A stretch of DNA of 40,890 bases from Colwellia sp. 39_35_sub15_T18 (GCA_002162675.1 MAAE01000033.1:1-40890), one strand, 5' to 3'; counted from the first letter of the stretch, positions 1-7,836 are shown. The notes: generated from the sequence alone by a model not told the origin. A program made the numbers and translations.

Positions 1-19
1 AACAACTTTAAAACCCATC

Positions 20-48
20 TTGACAGTTTGTTTGTCATTTGGGATTAT
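20..48 (+). promoter_or_regulatory. Candidate sigma70 promoter of the TonB operon
   Basis: TTGACA at 20-25 is a consensus -35 box. A 17-nt spacer leads to GATTAT at 43-48, a 4/6 match to the -10 box. It lies about 125 nt upstream of the first gene, which would give a leader of roughly 115 nt. That leader holds a 17-bp-period direct repeat (AAAAAGTTACATA near 66-78 and 83-95) and an inverted repeat at 122-143. This is a motif match only. Confidence 0.5.
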
Positions 49-121
49 TAAAAGGTTGTATTCATAAAAAGTTACATATAAAAAAAAGTTACATAAAAAA
101 ACGATAGATTTTTATATTTGC

Positions 122-143
122 GGTAACAAAAATCTTTGTTATC
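122..143. promoter_or_regulatory. Inverted repeat in the leader of the TonB operon
   Basis: GGTAACAAA at 122-130 and TTTGTTATC at 135-143 are inverted repeats with one mismatch around a 4-nt centre. They sit about 30 nt before the first start codon. This could be an operator or a leader hairpin. It does not match a full Fur box, so iron control cannot be read from it. Confidence 0.35.
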
Positions 144-172
144 AAAATTTAAATAGCAATTGGTTGGGAACT

Positions 173-952
173 ATGTCCAAAGTAAGTAAGAAAAGCCTCA
201 TCGCTACGGCAATGGTTGGCGCACTAGCATTAGCAGGTAGCAATATCGCTGCTGCAGATGCATTAACAGATCTTCAAAAAGCTGAAGCAAAAATATTTAA
301 GCAGTCAGCTAAATCACAAGCCAAAGTCAATACTATATACGAGCAAACGCAAGATCTTCTTGCCGAATATCGTAACACTGTTGATGAAGGCGATGTTCTT
401 CGTGGTTATAACGATCACGTGCAACGTATGGTTAATGATCAAAAAATGAATATCGCATCATTGCAAAAGCAAATCGATGGTATCGATAAAATCAAGCAAG
501 GTGTTGTACCGCTAATGTACAAAATGATAGACACCTTAGAAACGTTCATTGACTTAGATGTGCCAATGAATATTGAACGTCGTAAAGAACGTGTTGCTAA
601 TTTACGTGACGTGATGACTGACTCAAACGTAACTACGTCTGAGCAGTTTCGTTTAGTACTTGAAGCTTATGAAATTGAAGCAGGTTACGGCACTATTTTT
701 GACGCTTACCAAGCAGAAATTGATTTTGGTGGCACTACCCTAACAGCTGATTTTGTTCACATGGGACGTATCGCGTTTGTTGCACAATCATTAGACGGAA
801 AACACTCTTGGTTATGGAATAACGAAAATCGTTCATGGGAAGAGTTAGGTGACGAATATTTGAAACCTATCAAAGATGCTGTCGCTATGGCACGTAAGCA
901 ACTTCCAATGGACCTAACTAAATTACCAGTATTTGCAGCAGGAGCAAAATAA
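173..952 (+). CDS. DUF3450 family periplasmic protein of a TonB2-type operon
   Basis: This is a secreted protein of about 259 aa. A signal peptide (residues about 1-29, ending in an Ala-rich AAADA stretch) is followed by a long helical, probably coiled-coil region (about 30-110) and a compact C-terminal part. The family is DUF3450, which is found as the first gene of TtpC-type TonB clusters in Vibrio and Alteromonadales; its biochemical role is not settled. I chose the ATG at 173 over an in-frame TTG at 164 because it gives a clean Sec signal; the SD (GGGA) is close to both. The stop overlaps the next ATG by one base (TAATG), so translation is coupled. A role in helping the TonB complex is inferred from context only. 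Confidence 0.85.
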   Translation: MSKVSKKSLIATAMVGALALAGSNIAAADALTDLQKAEAKIFKQSAKSQAKVNTIYEQTQDLLAEYRNTVDEGDVLRGYNDHVQRMVNDQKMNIASLQKQIDGIDKIKQGVVPLMYKMIDTLETFIDLDVPMNIERRKERVANLRDVMTDSNVTTSEQFRLVLEAYEIEAGYGTIFDAYQAEIDFGGTTLTADFVHMGRIAFVAQSLDGKHSWLWNNENRSWEELGDEYLKPIKDAVAMARKQLPMDLTKLPVFAAGAK

Positions 953-2301
953 TGAAAAAAATTATTAATTTTGTAACACTAGCCGCAATAATGACTGCTG
1001 GCTTAGTAGCAACCACACAAGCAAATCAGCTAGATGATTTACTTAAGCAAGTTAAAGCTGATCGTGTATCAGAAGCTAAACTTGATAAAAAACGCGAAGC
1101 TGAATTTAAAAATGCTCGTTCTGATAAGCAAGCTTTATTAAATAAAGCTAAAAAAGAGTTATCAAACCAAGAAGCACGAAATAAGCGTTTAACCAAAGAA
1201 TATGCGGCTAATGAAATTAAATTAGCGCAAAAAGAAGTTGAACTAGACAATGCTACCGGCACGTTAGGTGAAATGTTTGGTGTTTCTCGTGCAGCAGCAG
1301 CAGGTGCTTACGGTCAAATCGCTACTTCAATTGTTAGTGCTGAATTCCCAGGTCGTGGCGAAGCGCTTAATCGCATCGCTAATGCAAGAGCTATTCCTGC
1401 ATTGGAAGATCTTGAAGAATTATGGTTTGCTTTGCAAACTGAAATGACAGAGTCAGGTAAAGTTTCTAAATTCAGTGTTGAAGTGACGAACTTAGATGGT
1501 TCTAAATCTACTGAAACAGTTACCCGTTTAGGTACTTTCAACTTAGTCTCAGCAAATGGTTACTTAACTTACAACGATGAAGTTGGTCAAGTTCAACCGT
1601 TACCTAAGCAACCAGCAGGTTATATTTCTGAAACTGCATCAGGTTTCTTTAATACGAGTTCAGGTTACGCGGGTGTTTATGTGGATCCTTCACGTGGTGG
1701 TATTTTATCACTAGAAACACGTAAGAAAACAGTTGAGGAATTCTTCCACGAAGGTAAAGAAGTTGGTTATGCTATCACCGTTCTTTTGATTATTGGTTGT
1801 ATCATTGCTCTGGAGCGTTTAATTGTTCTTGGCGGTATGAGCTCTAAAATAAAAGCGCAAGAGAAAAACCTTGATACACCTAATGAAAACAATCCACTGG
1901 GTCGTTTACTTAAAATTTACCATGATAATAAATCAGTGGATGCTGAAACATTAGAGCTAAAACTTGATGAAGGTATTTTACGTGAAACACCTAAAGTAGA
2001 CCGCGGTGTTAACTTAATCAAAATGTTTGCTGCTATTGCACCGTTAATGGGTCTTTTAGGTACAGTAATCGGTATGATTATGACGTTCCAAACCATTACC
2101 TTATTTGGTACGGGTGACCCGAAAATTATGGCTGGTAATATCTCACTAGCACTAGTTACAACAGCATTAGGTTTGATTTGTGCATTGCCACTTATTCTTA
2201 TCCACTCAGTTGTTGCCGGTAAAGCGAAAAGCGTTTTACAAAAACTAGACGAGCAGAGCGCAGGTTTAATTGCTGCGATTGCTGAGAAGGAGTCTAAATA
2301 A
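952..2301 (+). CDS. ttpC: TtpC-like MotA/TolQ/ExbB proton-channel protein
   Basis: This 449-aa inner-membrane protein is far longer than a normal ExbB. It has a signal sequence (1-24), a charged coiled-coil periplasmic region (about 27-105), a periplasmic domain to about 265, a membrane helix near 269-290, and the MotA/TolQ/ExbB domain at about 350-435 with the conserved APLMGLLGTVIGM segment. In Vibrio, TtpC is the extra component that TonB2 systems need for TonB-dependent uptake. The order here (DUF3450, TtpC, ExbB, ExbD, TonB, TPR) matches the Vibrio TonB2 locus. It starts inside the previous stop codon and its own stop overlaps the next start. The symbol rests on domain layout and gene order. 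Confidence 0.85.
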   Translation: MKKIINFVTLAAIMTAGLVATTQANQLDDLLKQVKADRVSEAKLDKKREAEFKNARSDKQALLNKAKKELSNQEARNKRLTKEYAANEIKLAQKEVELDNATGTLGEMFGVSRAAAAGAYGQIATSIVSAEFPGRGEALNRIANARAIPALEDLEELWFALQTEMTESGKVSKFSVEVTNLDGSKSTETVTRLGTFNLVSANGYLTYNDEVGQVQPLPKQPAGYISETASGFFNTSSGYAGVYVDPSRGGILSLETRKKTVEEFFHEGKEVGYAITVLLIIGCIIALERLIVLGGMSSKIKAQEKNLDTPNENNPLGRLLKIYHDNKSVDAETLELKLDEGILRETPKVDRGVNLIKMFAAIAPLMGLLGTVIGMIMTFQTITLFGTGDPKIMAGNISLALVTTALGLICALPLILIHSVVAGKAKSVLQKLDEQSAGLIAAIAEKESK

Positions 2302-2825
2302 TGTTATTCCTGATAGAGCTTTGGGAATCTGTCAGGGGTTTTGTTGCGACTGGCGGTAACGTACTTTATGTTGTTGCCTTCGCACTCTTATTGATGTGGA
2401 TTATGATGATTGAACGTTATTGGTTCTTATCATCGGTCTACCCAGCAATGAAAAACGATATTGTTTCTCGTTGGGATGCACGCACAGACACAACGTCTTG
2501 GTATGCACATCGTATTAGAGAGACTTGGATTTCCGAAGCAAATGAGCTGCTTGAACAGCGTATGATCACCATCAGAACGTTAGTGGCAATGTGTCCATTA
2601 ATTGGTTTGTTGGGAACGGTAACCGGTATGATTGGCGTGTTTGAAACAATGGCACAACAAGGTACAGGTAACCCACGTTTAATGGCCGCAGGTATATCGC
2701 AAGCAACTATCCCGACTATGGCGGGTATGGTAGCAGCATTATCTGGCGTGTTTTTTAGTTCAAGACTTGACGCTCAAGTTAAACTAGCCAAGGCTAAACT
2801 GGTTGACAGTTTACCTCATCACTAG
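2301..2825 (+). CDS. exbB2: ExbB-type TonB system proton-channel subunit
   Basis: This 174-aa protein has an N-terminal membrane helix (about 17-40) and the MotA/TolQ/ExbB domain with a CPLIGLLGTVTGMIGVF segment followed by a conserved membrane helix pair. With ExbD it forms the proton channel that energises TonB. The short form is typical of the ExbB2 class in TtpC-containing operons. Its ATG overlaps the upstream stop by one base, and ExbD follows after 12 bases, so it is clearly part of the operon. Confidence in family is high; the numeral in the symbol is by analogy with Vibrio. Confidence 0.9.
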   Translation: MLFLIELWESVRGFVATGGNVLYVVAFALLLMWIMMIERYWFLSSVYPAMKNDIVSRWDARTDTTSWYAHRIRETWISEANELLEQRMITIRTLVAMCPLIGLLGTVTGMIGVFETMAQQGTGNPRLMAAGISQATIPTMAGMVAALSGVFFSSRLDAQVKLAKAKLVDSLPHH

Positions 2826-2837
2826 AGAGATATTTTC

Positions 2838-3242
2838 ATGGCACGTAAAAAGATTCGTGAGGACGAAGAAGCGGTAATTGATATGACACCGATGCTCGAC
2901 ATCGTATTTATCATGCTGATCTTCTTCATCGTAACCACTTCTTTTGTTAAAGAAGCAGGTATTGAAGTAAATAAACCTAAAGCAGCACAACAAACTAAAC
3001 AGAAAAACGCTAACATCTTTGTGGCAATAAAAGATAACGGTGAAATTTGGTTAGATAAAGGTCGTGTTGATATCGAACGTGTTGGTGCAAGGATTGAAAA
3101 ATTACTTGCTGAACAACCAACTGATGTCGTTATTATCCAAGCTGACAAAGACGCTAAACATGGTGTTGTTGTTAAAGTAATGGATGCAATTAAAGAAGCA
3201 GGAAGTGGTCTTAGAATATCCATTGCTGCAGCTAAGGGGTAG
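2838..3242 (+). CDS. exbD2: ExbD/TolR family TonB system subunit
   Basis: This 134-aa protein has a short cytoplasmic start, one membrane helix (about 20-40) and a periplasmic ExbD domain. The helix carries the family Asp (D21 in DMTPMLDIVF), the residue used for proton passage in ExbD and TolR. It partners ExbB and TonB in the inner membrane. An AGAGAGA stretch before the ATG can serve as the ribosome site. TonB starts three bases after its stop. Confidence 0.92.
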   Translation: MARKKIREDEEAVIDMTPMLDIVFIMLIFFIVTTSFVKEAGIEVNKPKAAQQTKQKNANIFVAIKDNGEIWLDKGRVDIERVGARIEKLLAEQPTDVVIIQADKDAKHGVVVKVMDAIKEAGSGLRISIAAAKG

Positions 3243-3245
3243 AGT

Positions 3246-3863
3246 ATGGGACGCTTTTTAGTATCAATACTACTAGGCGCTGTAGTTACCTTTGGTTTAT
3301 TTGCTTTTATGGCTTTCCTTGTTTCTAGCGGTGATAGAACTAAGGATGAGGCACAAGAGAATATAATCGTAGAAGTTAATACTACGCCACCAAAGTCTTC
3401 TGCAGAGACACGTCGCCGTGTTCCGCCTCCGCCACCTCCGCCGCCTAAAGCGCCACCAAAGCAACAGGCTCCAGAGCCTGAAGCAAGTAATGATAGTGGT
3501 GGTTTGCAGTTTAATATGCCGGGTGTACAGTTATCGGGTGCATCAACGGGGTTATCTGCACCGGGTGCTGGTTTTGGCCGTGACGGTGATGCAACGCCAA
3601 TTGTTCGAATAGAGCCTAAATATCCTATTCAAGCAGCTCGTGATGGTAAAGAAGGCTGGGTTAAACTTTCATTTACAATTAATGAGATTGGTGGTGTTGA
3701 AGACGTTAAAGTGATGGAAGCAAAGCCTAAGCGTGTTTTTGACAAAGAAGCTAAGCGTGCATTAAGAAAGTGGAAGTACAAACCTAAAGTTGTTGATGGT
3801 AAACCATTGAGGCAACCGGGTTTAACCGTGCAACTTGACTTTAAAATGGACGGAGGTAAGTAA
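3246..3863 (+). CDS. tonB2: TonB energy transducer
   Basis: This 205-aa TonB has an N-terminal membrane anchor (about 5-28), a proline-rich spacer with eight consecutive prolines near residue 60 (shorter than in E. coli TonB), a Gly/Ser-rich linker, and a C-terminal TonB domain (about 120-205, with EPKYP and a WKYKP near the end). It couples the ExbB/ExbD proton gradient to TonB-dependent outer-membrane receptors. AAGGGG before the start is a good SD. The stop overlaps the next ATG by one base. No receptor gene is in the window, so the substrate cannot be read. Confidence 0.92.
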   Translation: MGRFLVSILLGAVVTFGLFAFMAFLVSSGDRTKDEAQENIIVEVNTTPPKSSAETRRRVPPPPPPPPKAPPKQQAPEPEASNDSGGLQFNMPGVQLSGASTGLSAPGAGFGRDGDATPIVRIEPKYPIQAARDGKEGWVKLSFTINEIGGVEDVKVMEAKPKRVFDKEAKRALRKWKYKPKVVDGKPLRQPGLTVQLDFKMDGGK

Positions 3864-5209
3864 TGAGTTTACATAAAAAAACGTTTAAGCAATTTACCTT
3901 TCAGCACTTTTCTTTGAAGCTATCTACCTTTAAGGAGTTATCAACTTCTTTAGTTGTTATTGCTTCAATTCTTGTCGCTCAAGTACCTTTTGCAGATAAT
4001 GCAATGGCTGCGGGCGCTAAACAAGAACAAAAGAAAAAACGTCCTACGCAGCTTGTTGGTCCATCGGTGGGTAAAAAGGTTCAAAAAGCCTTTGAACTTT
4101 ACGCTGGTGACGAAAAGAAGGGTGTTGAGTCAGATATAGATGGTGCCTTAGTTGTTTTATTGGATATAAATGCCAAGAAAGATTACGACAAAGCTTATGT
4201 TTCGCGTTTTATTGCCGTTATGTATGCCACTAAAGGTAGTCAAGAGCAAGAAGCTATAAAGTACTTGAAGCTAGCTGTAGCTCCTGACATTCTAAATGAA
4301 GTGGATCACGGCGAAGCGGTAAAGTTATTAGCTGACTTGCAAATGCAAACTAAGGATTACAAAGGCGCATTAACTAATTATTATGCGTGGATGGAATTTA
4401 CTGGTAAAGATGATGGCAATACTTGGGTTAAAATTGCCCAAGCTAATTATGAGTTGAAACAATTAGATAAAATGATTGTTCCAGCGGATAAGGCTATCGC
4501 TGCTTTTGGTGATAAACCTAACCCAAATCCATATATATTAAAGCTTACTTCATATTATGAGCGTAAAAAATATAAAGAAGCCATTAACGTATTGGAAACG
4601 GTTATTTTAATTTTTCCTGAGAATAAAACTTGGTGGACACAATTACCTATGTTTTATTTGTTAGTTGAAAATTATCCAAAAGCTGTGCAAACGCTTGATT
4701 TAGCTTATAAGCAAGGATTTCTTGAAAAAGAATCTCAGCTTAAAACGTTAGCTAATTTGTATTCTTCTACTGAAGCACCTTATAAAGCTGCTAAGTTGTT
4801 AGAAAAGCATATTGCTTCTGGCGATATTACCCGTGATGAGAAAAATATCTCGGCGTTAGCTAATGCTTGGCATGCAGCACAACATATTGGTACTGCTGCT
4901 AAGTATTATGGTGAATTAGCTAAATTAACTAATGAAGCTAAGCATTATCGCAAACAAGGTATGTTGTTAAAGCAAGATGAGCAATTTACTAAAGCGATCC
5001 CTGCATTGCAGAAAGCCTTGGATCTTGGTGTTAAAAATAAAGGTCGTATATACATGAGTATTGCCGAATCTTATTTTTACCTAGAGAAATACAAAAAAGC
5101 TTATGCTGCAATTAATAAAGCAATGAAAGACCCTAAGTCTCGCAAAGCGGCTAAAGGTTGGAAAGGCTTTATTGCAGATACGGCTAGACGCAAGAATGTT
5201 TCAATTTAG
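3863..5209 (+). CDS. TPR-repeat protein, last gene of the TonB operon
   Basis: This 448-aa exported protein has a long basic N-terminus and a signal-like hydrophobic stretch (about 28-50, ending in AMAAGA), then helical tetratricopeptide-type repeats over most of its length (clear units near 205-245, 270-300 and 375-430). TPR proteins scaffold protein contacts. In Vibrio a TPR protein gene closes the TonB2 operon, which matches here. Translation is coupled to tonB by a TAATG overlap. A terminator follows at 5251-5280. The molecular role is not known to me beyond TonB2 association. Confidence 0.82.
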   Translation: MSLHKKTFKQFTFQHFSLKLSTFKELSTSLVVIASILVAQVPFADNAMAAGAKQEQKKKRPTQLVGPSVGKKVQKAFELYAGDEKKGVESDIDGALVVLLDINAKKDYDKAYVSRFIAVMYATKGSQEQEAIKYLKLAVAPDILNEVDHGEAVKLLADLQMQTKDYKGALTNYYAWMEFTGKDDGNTWVKIAQANYELKQLDKMIVPADKAIAAFGDKPNPNPYILKLTSYYERKKYKEAINVLETVILIFPENKTWWTQLPMFYLLVENYPKAVQTLDLAYKQGFLEKESQLKTLANLYSSTEAPYKAAKLLEKHIASGDITRDEKNISALANAWHAAQHIGTAAKYYGELAKLTNEAKHYRKQGMLLKQDEQFTKAIPALQKALDLGVKNKGRIYMSIAESYFYLEKYKKAYAAINKAMKDPKSRKAAKGWKGFIADTARRKNVSI

Positions 5210-5250
5210 TTAGTTATTTTTAGATAACGACTAACTGATATTGAATGTTT

Positions 5251-5280
5251 AAAAAGCCAACATAATTGTTGGTTTTTTTA
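5251..5280 (+). terminator. Rho-independent terminator after the TonB operon
   Basis: The stem CCAACA (5257-5262) pairs with TGTTGG (5267-5272) around a TAAT loop, followed by seven T. It has an A-run on the other side, so it might work both ways. It ends the operon 48 bases after the last stop. Confidence 0.85.
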
Positions 5281-5331
5281 TATCTATTAAAAGTTAAATA
5301 AATTGTGATTAGTTGAAATTTTATTTATTAT

Positions 5332-5360
5332 TTGATGGTCTATGTAAAAAGTTATATAAC
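5332..5360 (+). promoter_or_regulatory. Candidate promoter of the Cys-rich repeat protein gene
   Basis: TTGATG (5332-5337) and TATAAC (5355-5360) are separated by exactly 17 nt, a good sigma70 pair (4/6 and 5/6). A perfect 12-bp palindrome, AGTTATATAACT, covers the -10 box at 5350-5361 and could be an operator. The gene therefore looks like an independent transcript between two terminators. Confidence 0.5.
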
Positions 5361-5402
5361 TAATATGCTCAACGTATTAATAATTAAATAAAGGAAACAT
5401 GT

Positions 5403-5810
5403 ATGAATATTCTTAAAAAATCGGGTTTAGCTGCAGTAATGGGTTTATTAGCATTTTCAGTTTTTGCTAGCAATGTTGCAAAAGCAGAAACTAATCCGTT
5501 TGCTACACAAGAAATAGTAACTCTTGTATCACAAGATGGCGAAGCTAAATGTGGCGAAGGCAAATGCGGTGAAGGCAAAGCCAAAAAAGCTAAATGCGGC
5601 GAAGGAAAATGCGGTGAAAGCAAAGCCAAAAAAGCTAAATGCGGCGAAGGCAAATGCGGTGAAAGCAAAGCCAAAAAAGCTAAATGCGGCGAAGGCAAAT
5701 GCGGTGAAGGCAAAGCCAAAAAAGCTAAATGTGGCGAAGGCAAATGCGGTGAAGGTAAAGCCAAAGATAGTAAATGTGGCGAAGGCAAAAGTAAAAAATG
5801 TGGTGGTTAA
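5403..5810 (+). CDS. Secreted Cys-rich repeat protein, HvfA/bufferin-like metallopeptide precursor candidate
   Basis: This 135-aa protein has a Sec signal (1-28, cleavage likely after AKA), a short linker, and then five 15-aa repeats (residues 48-122) of the form AKCGEGKCGEGKAKK. There are 12 cysteines, all after residue 49, each followed by Gly, spaced 5 and 10 apart, in a Lys/Glu/Gly background. The EGKCG motif occurs five times. Known biology: HvfA of Haemophilus and the bufferins carry EGKCG motifs whose Cys are converted by MNIO (DUF692) enzymes with a partner protein to copper-binding groups. No MNIO, DUF2063 or DoxX gene is in the window, so this would be an orphan precursor. AAAGGA gives a good SD. 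Family is inferred from motif and signal peptide; unmodified metal binding or a low-complexity protein of other use remain possible. Confidence 0.7.
   Translation: MNILKKSGLAAVMGLLAFSVFASNVAKAETNPFATQEIVTLVSQDGEAKCGEGKCGEGKAKKAKCGEGKCGESKAKKAKCGEGKCGESKAKKAKCGEGKCGEGKAKKAKCGEGKCGEGKAKDSKCGEGKSKKCGG
5544..5768 (+). repeat. Five tandem 45-bp coding repeats
   Basis: Five in-frame 45-bp units encode the Cys-rich repeats of the 5403-5810 protein. Units differ by only a few bases (GGC/AGC giving Gly/Ser, TGC/TGT, GGC/GGA). The near identity suggests recent expansion or homogenisation by slippage or recombination. Confidence 0.95.
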
Positions 5811-5840
5811 TCCACTAGGTTAAACTTTTGAACCTAATAA

Positions 5841-5868
5841 AAACGAGCTTAACCGCTCGTTTTTTTGT
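5841..5868 (+). terminator. Terminator of the Cys-rich repeat protein gene
   Basis: ACGAGC (5843-5848) pairs with GCTCGT (5855-5860) around a TTAACC loop, followed by a seven-T run. A smaller inverted repeat, AGGTT/AACCT, lies just before it near 5817-5835. This ends the one-gene transcript. Confidence 0.88.
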
Positions 5869-5887
5869 TTATTCATTAAATTTATTG

Positions 5888-5956
5888 TAACTGTTCACCA
5901 CCGAGCCGCAATGCTTCACAGAGGGCTCTTCGAGCCTACGCAGAGACTTTGTTATT
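5888..5956. repeat. Dispersed intergenic repeat, copy 1
   Basis: About 69 bp here match the reverse complement of 21434-21502 at nearly 90 percent by eye. Shared blocks include GTTCACCACCG, GCCGCAAT and CAGAGACTTTGTTAT. The centre forms a hairpin, GGCTC-TTC-GAGCC. The region up to 6000 continues with GTGC-GTTA-GCAC and CACC/GGTG pieces, which may belong to a longer element. No ORF of note is present. Confidence 0.8.
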
Positions 5957-6048
5957 CTCGGTGTAGTGCGTTAGCACCTCGGTGCTCTCTGTGGTAAATA
6001 TGTCTAAGCTGAATAAATACAATTTATTTAGTTATAAAATGGTGATTC

Positions 6049-6570
6049 TTACTGTTTAGGTTTGCCAACATAGTAATAAACCGTCCATTTCTCACTAAAT
6101 ACGCTGTCTAGTGGCACAAAGTGAGCCGATATACTGACTTTGTTATAGGCATTGGTGAAAGTGGTTTTCTTGCCATTATCATGGCTTCTAGGCTCTTCTT
6201 TTACTTGCCAACTTTCATCTAAGCATTGTTGAGTAGTGCTAATAGCATTTTGGTAATAACCAATGGCTGTCTTTTCATCATTTGCTGAAACATTACAGGC
6301 GTAGGTCGTTTGTTCTCCCCCCCACGACCATATATGACAATCTTCACCAACAAGGTTGTATTTCGCTTTCCAAGTATTACTGACTTTGGCTTTAATTTTT
6401 GTCATTTTAATTTGTTCAAAGCCATTATCATAGGCCTTAATTAAGGCTGAAATTTTTTGACAAGGATTGTGGACAGATGTTATTTTTTTTTGTGCAATAG
6501 TGTTTTGGTTAACACAAGCACTGAGTAATGTACTTGATAATACTAGCGAGAGTTTAGTTATATTATTCAT
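6049..6570 (-). CDS. Hypothetical lipoprotein
   Basis: This is a protein of about 173 aa with a lipoprotein signal; the lipobox LSAC places the modified Cys near residue 19. The mature part has several more cysteines (in CQK, CHIW, YACN and QQCLD) that could form disulfides, and a Tyr-rich C-terminus. I do not recognise a family. Translation most likely starts at the ATG at 6570, not the TTG one codon earlier; AGGAAG upstream fits as an SD. It is divergent from the DUF1456 gene and lies alone. The membrane-anchored periplasmic location is the only firm statement. Confidence 0.75.
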   Translation of the reverse strand: MNNITKLSLVLSSTLLSACVNQNTIAQKKITSVHNPCQKISALIKAYDNGFEQIKMTKIKAKVSNTWKAKYNLVGEDCHIWSWGGEQTTYACNVSANDEKTAIGYYQNAISTTQQCLDESWQVKEEPRSHDNGKKTTFTNAYNKVSISAHFVPLDSVFSEKWTVYYYVGKPKQ

Positions 6571-6707
6571 CAAAATAGCTTCCTGCTACCAAAGGATATT
6601 AATGATTTAAATAATACAAAATTATCGATGATTTTAATAGTGATTAAAAACTGTTAAAATTATCCCATACTTATATGCTAGTTTACTTTTCTCTTTTAGG
6701 AATTCTT

Positions 6708-7421
6708 TTGAACAATAACGATGTACTTCGCCGCTTGCGCTACACTTTTAATTTTAATGATAAGCAAATGATGGCATTGTTTGCTTCTGCAGGCATGACG
6801 ACTAGTCGTGAGCAAGTGAGTCAGTGGTTAAAAAAAGACAATGACAGTGACTTTATTAGCTGTACAGATGTTGAACTTGCCAGCTTTCTTAATGGTTTTA
6901 TCAATGAAAGACGCGGTAAAAAAGCGGGGCCTCAAGCTGTAGCAGAGAAAAGGTTATCAAATAATATTATTTTAACTAAGTTAAAAATAGCGTTGAACTT
7001 AAAGGCTGAAGAGCTTATTGCTTTACTTAATAGTGTCGATTTTAGATTGAGCAAACCTGAATTAAGTGCTTTTTCAAGAAAAACCGATCATCAGCATTAC
7101 CGTGAATGTAAAGATCAAGTATTACGTAACTTGCTACAGGCAATTGATAAAAAATATCATGTGGCTAGAACGGAAAAGTTTATAAAAGATGATTCAGAGG
7201 AGCAAAGCTCTGGAAAACCACCAAGTTCAGAGCGCCCAAAAAAGCTTGGCAGTGCAAAAGGTTATAAAAGCAAACCTGATGAGCCTTACGTTGAGGGCGC
7301 TAGACCCAATGCTAGTGCAATCTATGTTAACCCTAACCGTAATAAAAGTAGTAAGAAAGATTCCGTTCGTAAAACTTTAAAGCTCAGACCTGAAGATATT
7401 TATAAACAGCCTAATAAGTAA
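6708..7421 (+). CDS. DUF1456 (YehS-like) protein with basic C-terminal tail
   Basis: The protein carries two DUF1456 repeats: LNNNDVLRRLRY at the start, with LKKDNDSDFISC and FLNGFINERRGKK, and a second one from LSNNIILTKLKIAL to HYRECKDQVLRNLL. YehS-type proteins have this double layout; the function is unknown. I use the TTG at 6708 because family members begin at this LNNND motif and AGGA lies 7 nt upstream; an upstream in-frame ATG at 6675 has no SD. Residues from about 165 to the end form a Ser/Lys/Pro-rich, probably disordered tail that standard YehS lacks. A small membrane protein gene follows after 13 bases, likely co-transcribed. Confidence 0.85.
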   Translation: MNNNDVLRRLRYTFNFNDKQMMALFASAGMTTSREQVSQWLKKDNDSDFISCTDVELASFLNGFINERRGKKAGPQAVAEKRLSNNIILTKLKIALNLKAEELIALLNSVDFRLSKPELSAFSRKTDHQHYRECKDQVLRNLLQAIDKKYHVARTEKFIKDDSEEQSSGKPPSSERPKKLGSAKGYKSKPDEPYVEGARPNASAIYVNPNRNKSSKKDSVRKTLKLRPEDIYKQPNK

Positions 7422-7434
7422 GAGAAAACTTGTT

Positions 7435-7788
7435 ATGAAAAAACCATTAAAAGCGGCACTCTTTTCAGCGTTTATTTTTCCTGGTTGTGGCCAGTTATTA
7501 TTAAGAAAATATTATTCCGCTGTTTTTTATGCTGCTTTTGCGTTTATTGGTTTGTATTTGTTGTTTGGTGATTTACTCTCTCGAGCACAAGATATCATTG
7601 ATAAGGTACAAAGTGGTGAAGTTGCTGCGGATCTCGCCAGCATAAGTGCCTTGGTTCTGCAACAATCCGCCAGTACAATAGAATCAATCAGTCCAGCGTT
7701 GACTATTTTTTTCATTACTTGGTTAGTGAGTGTCGTTGAAGCTTACCGAGTTGGACGAAAGTTAGCGTCGCTAGAAACTATTAAATGA
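7435..7788 (+). CDS. Small hypothetical membrane protein
   Basis: This 117-aa protein has hydrophobic segments at about 7-22 and 28-47, a soluble middle rich in Ala/Ser/Gln (50-85), and another helix at about 87-105 followed by a basic end. The FPGCGQLLLRKYY stretch resembles small membrane proteins with a short Gly-Pro turn after the first helix, but I cannot name the family. It follows the DUF1456 gene by 13 bases and is closed by a bidirectional terminator. Confidence 0.7.
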   Translation: MKKPLKAALFSAFIFPGCGQLLLRKYYSAVFYAAFAFIGLYLLFGDLLSRAQDIIDKVQSGEVAADLASISALVLQQSASTIESISPALTIFFITWLVSVVEAYRVGRKLASLETIK

Positions 7789-7800
7789 GACACACTAATT

Positions 7801-7836
7801 AAAAAAGCCCAAATATCATAATGTTTGGGCTTTAAT
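7801..7836. terminator. Bidirectional terminator between convergent genes
   Basis: AAAGCCCAAA (7804-7813) pairs with TTTGGGCTTT (7824-7833) around a 10-nt loop, flanked by A and T runs. It sits between the plus-strand membrane protein gene and the minus-strand ycaO gene, and probably serves both. Confidence 0.8.

Noticed and set aside
5544..5768. CRISPR-like array
   Set aside because: The repeats are contiguous, in frame and without spacers; they are coding tandem repeats.
5384..5788. Minus-strand 134-codon ORF with Pro-Ser-His-Leu repeats
   Set aside because: It is the mirror of the 45-bp repeats of the Cys-rich gene. The plus frame has a signal peptide, SD, promoter and terminator; the minus frame has none.
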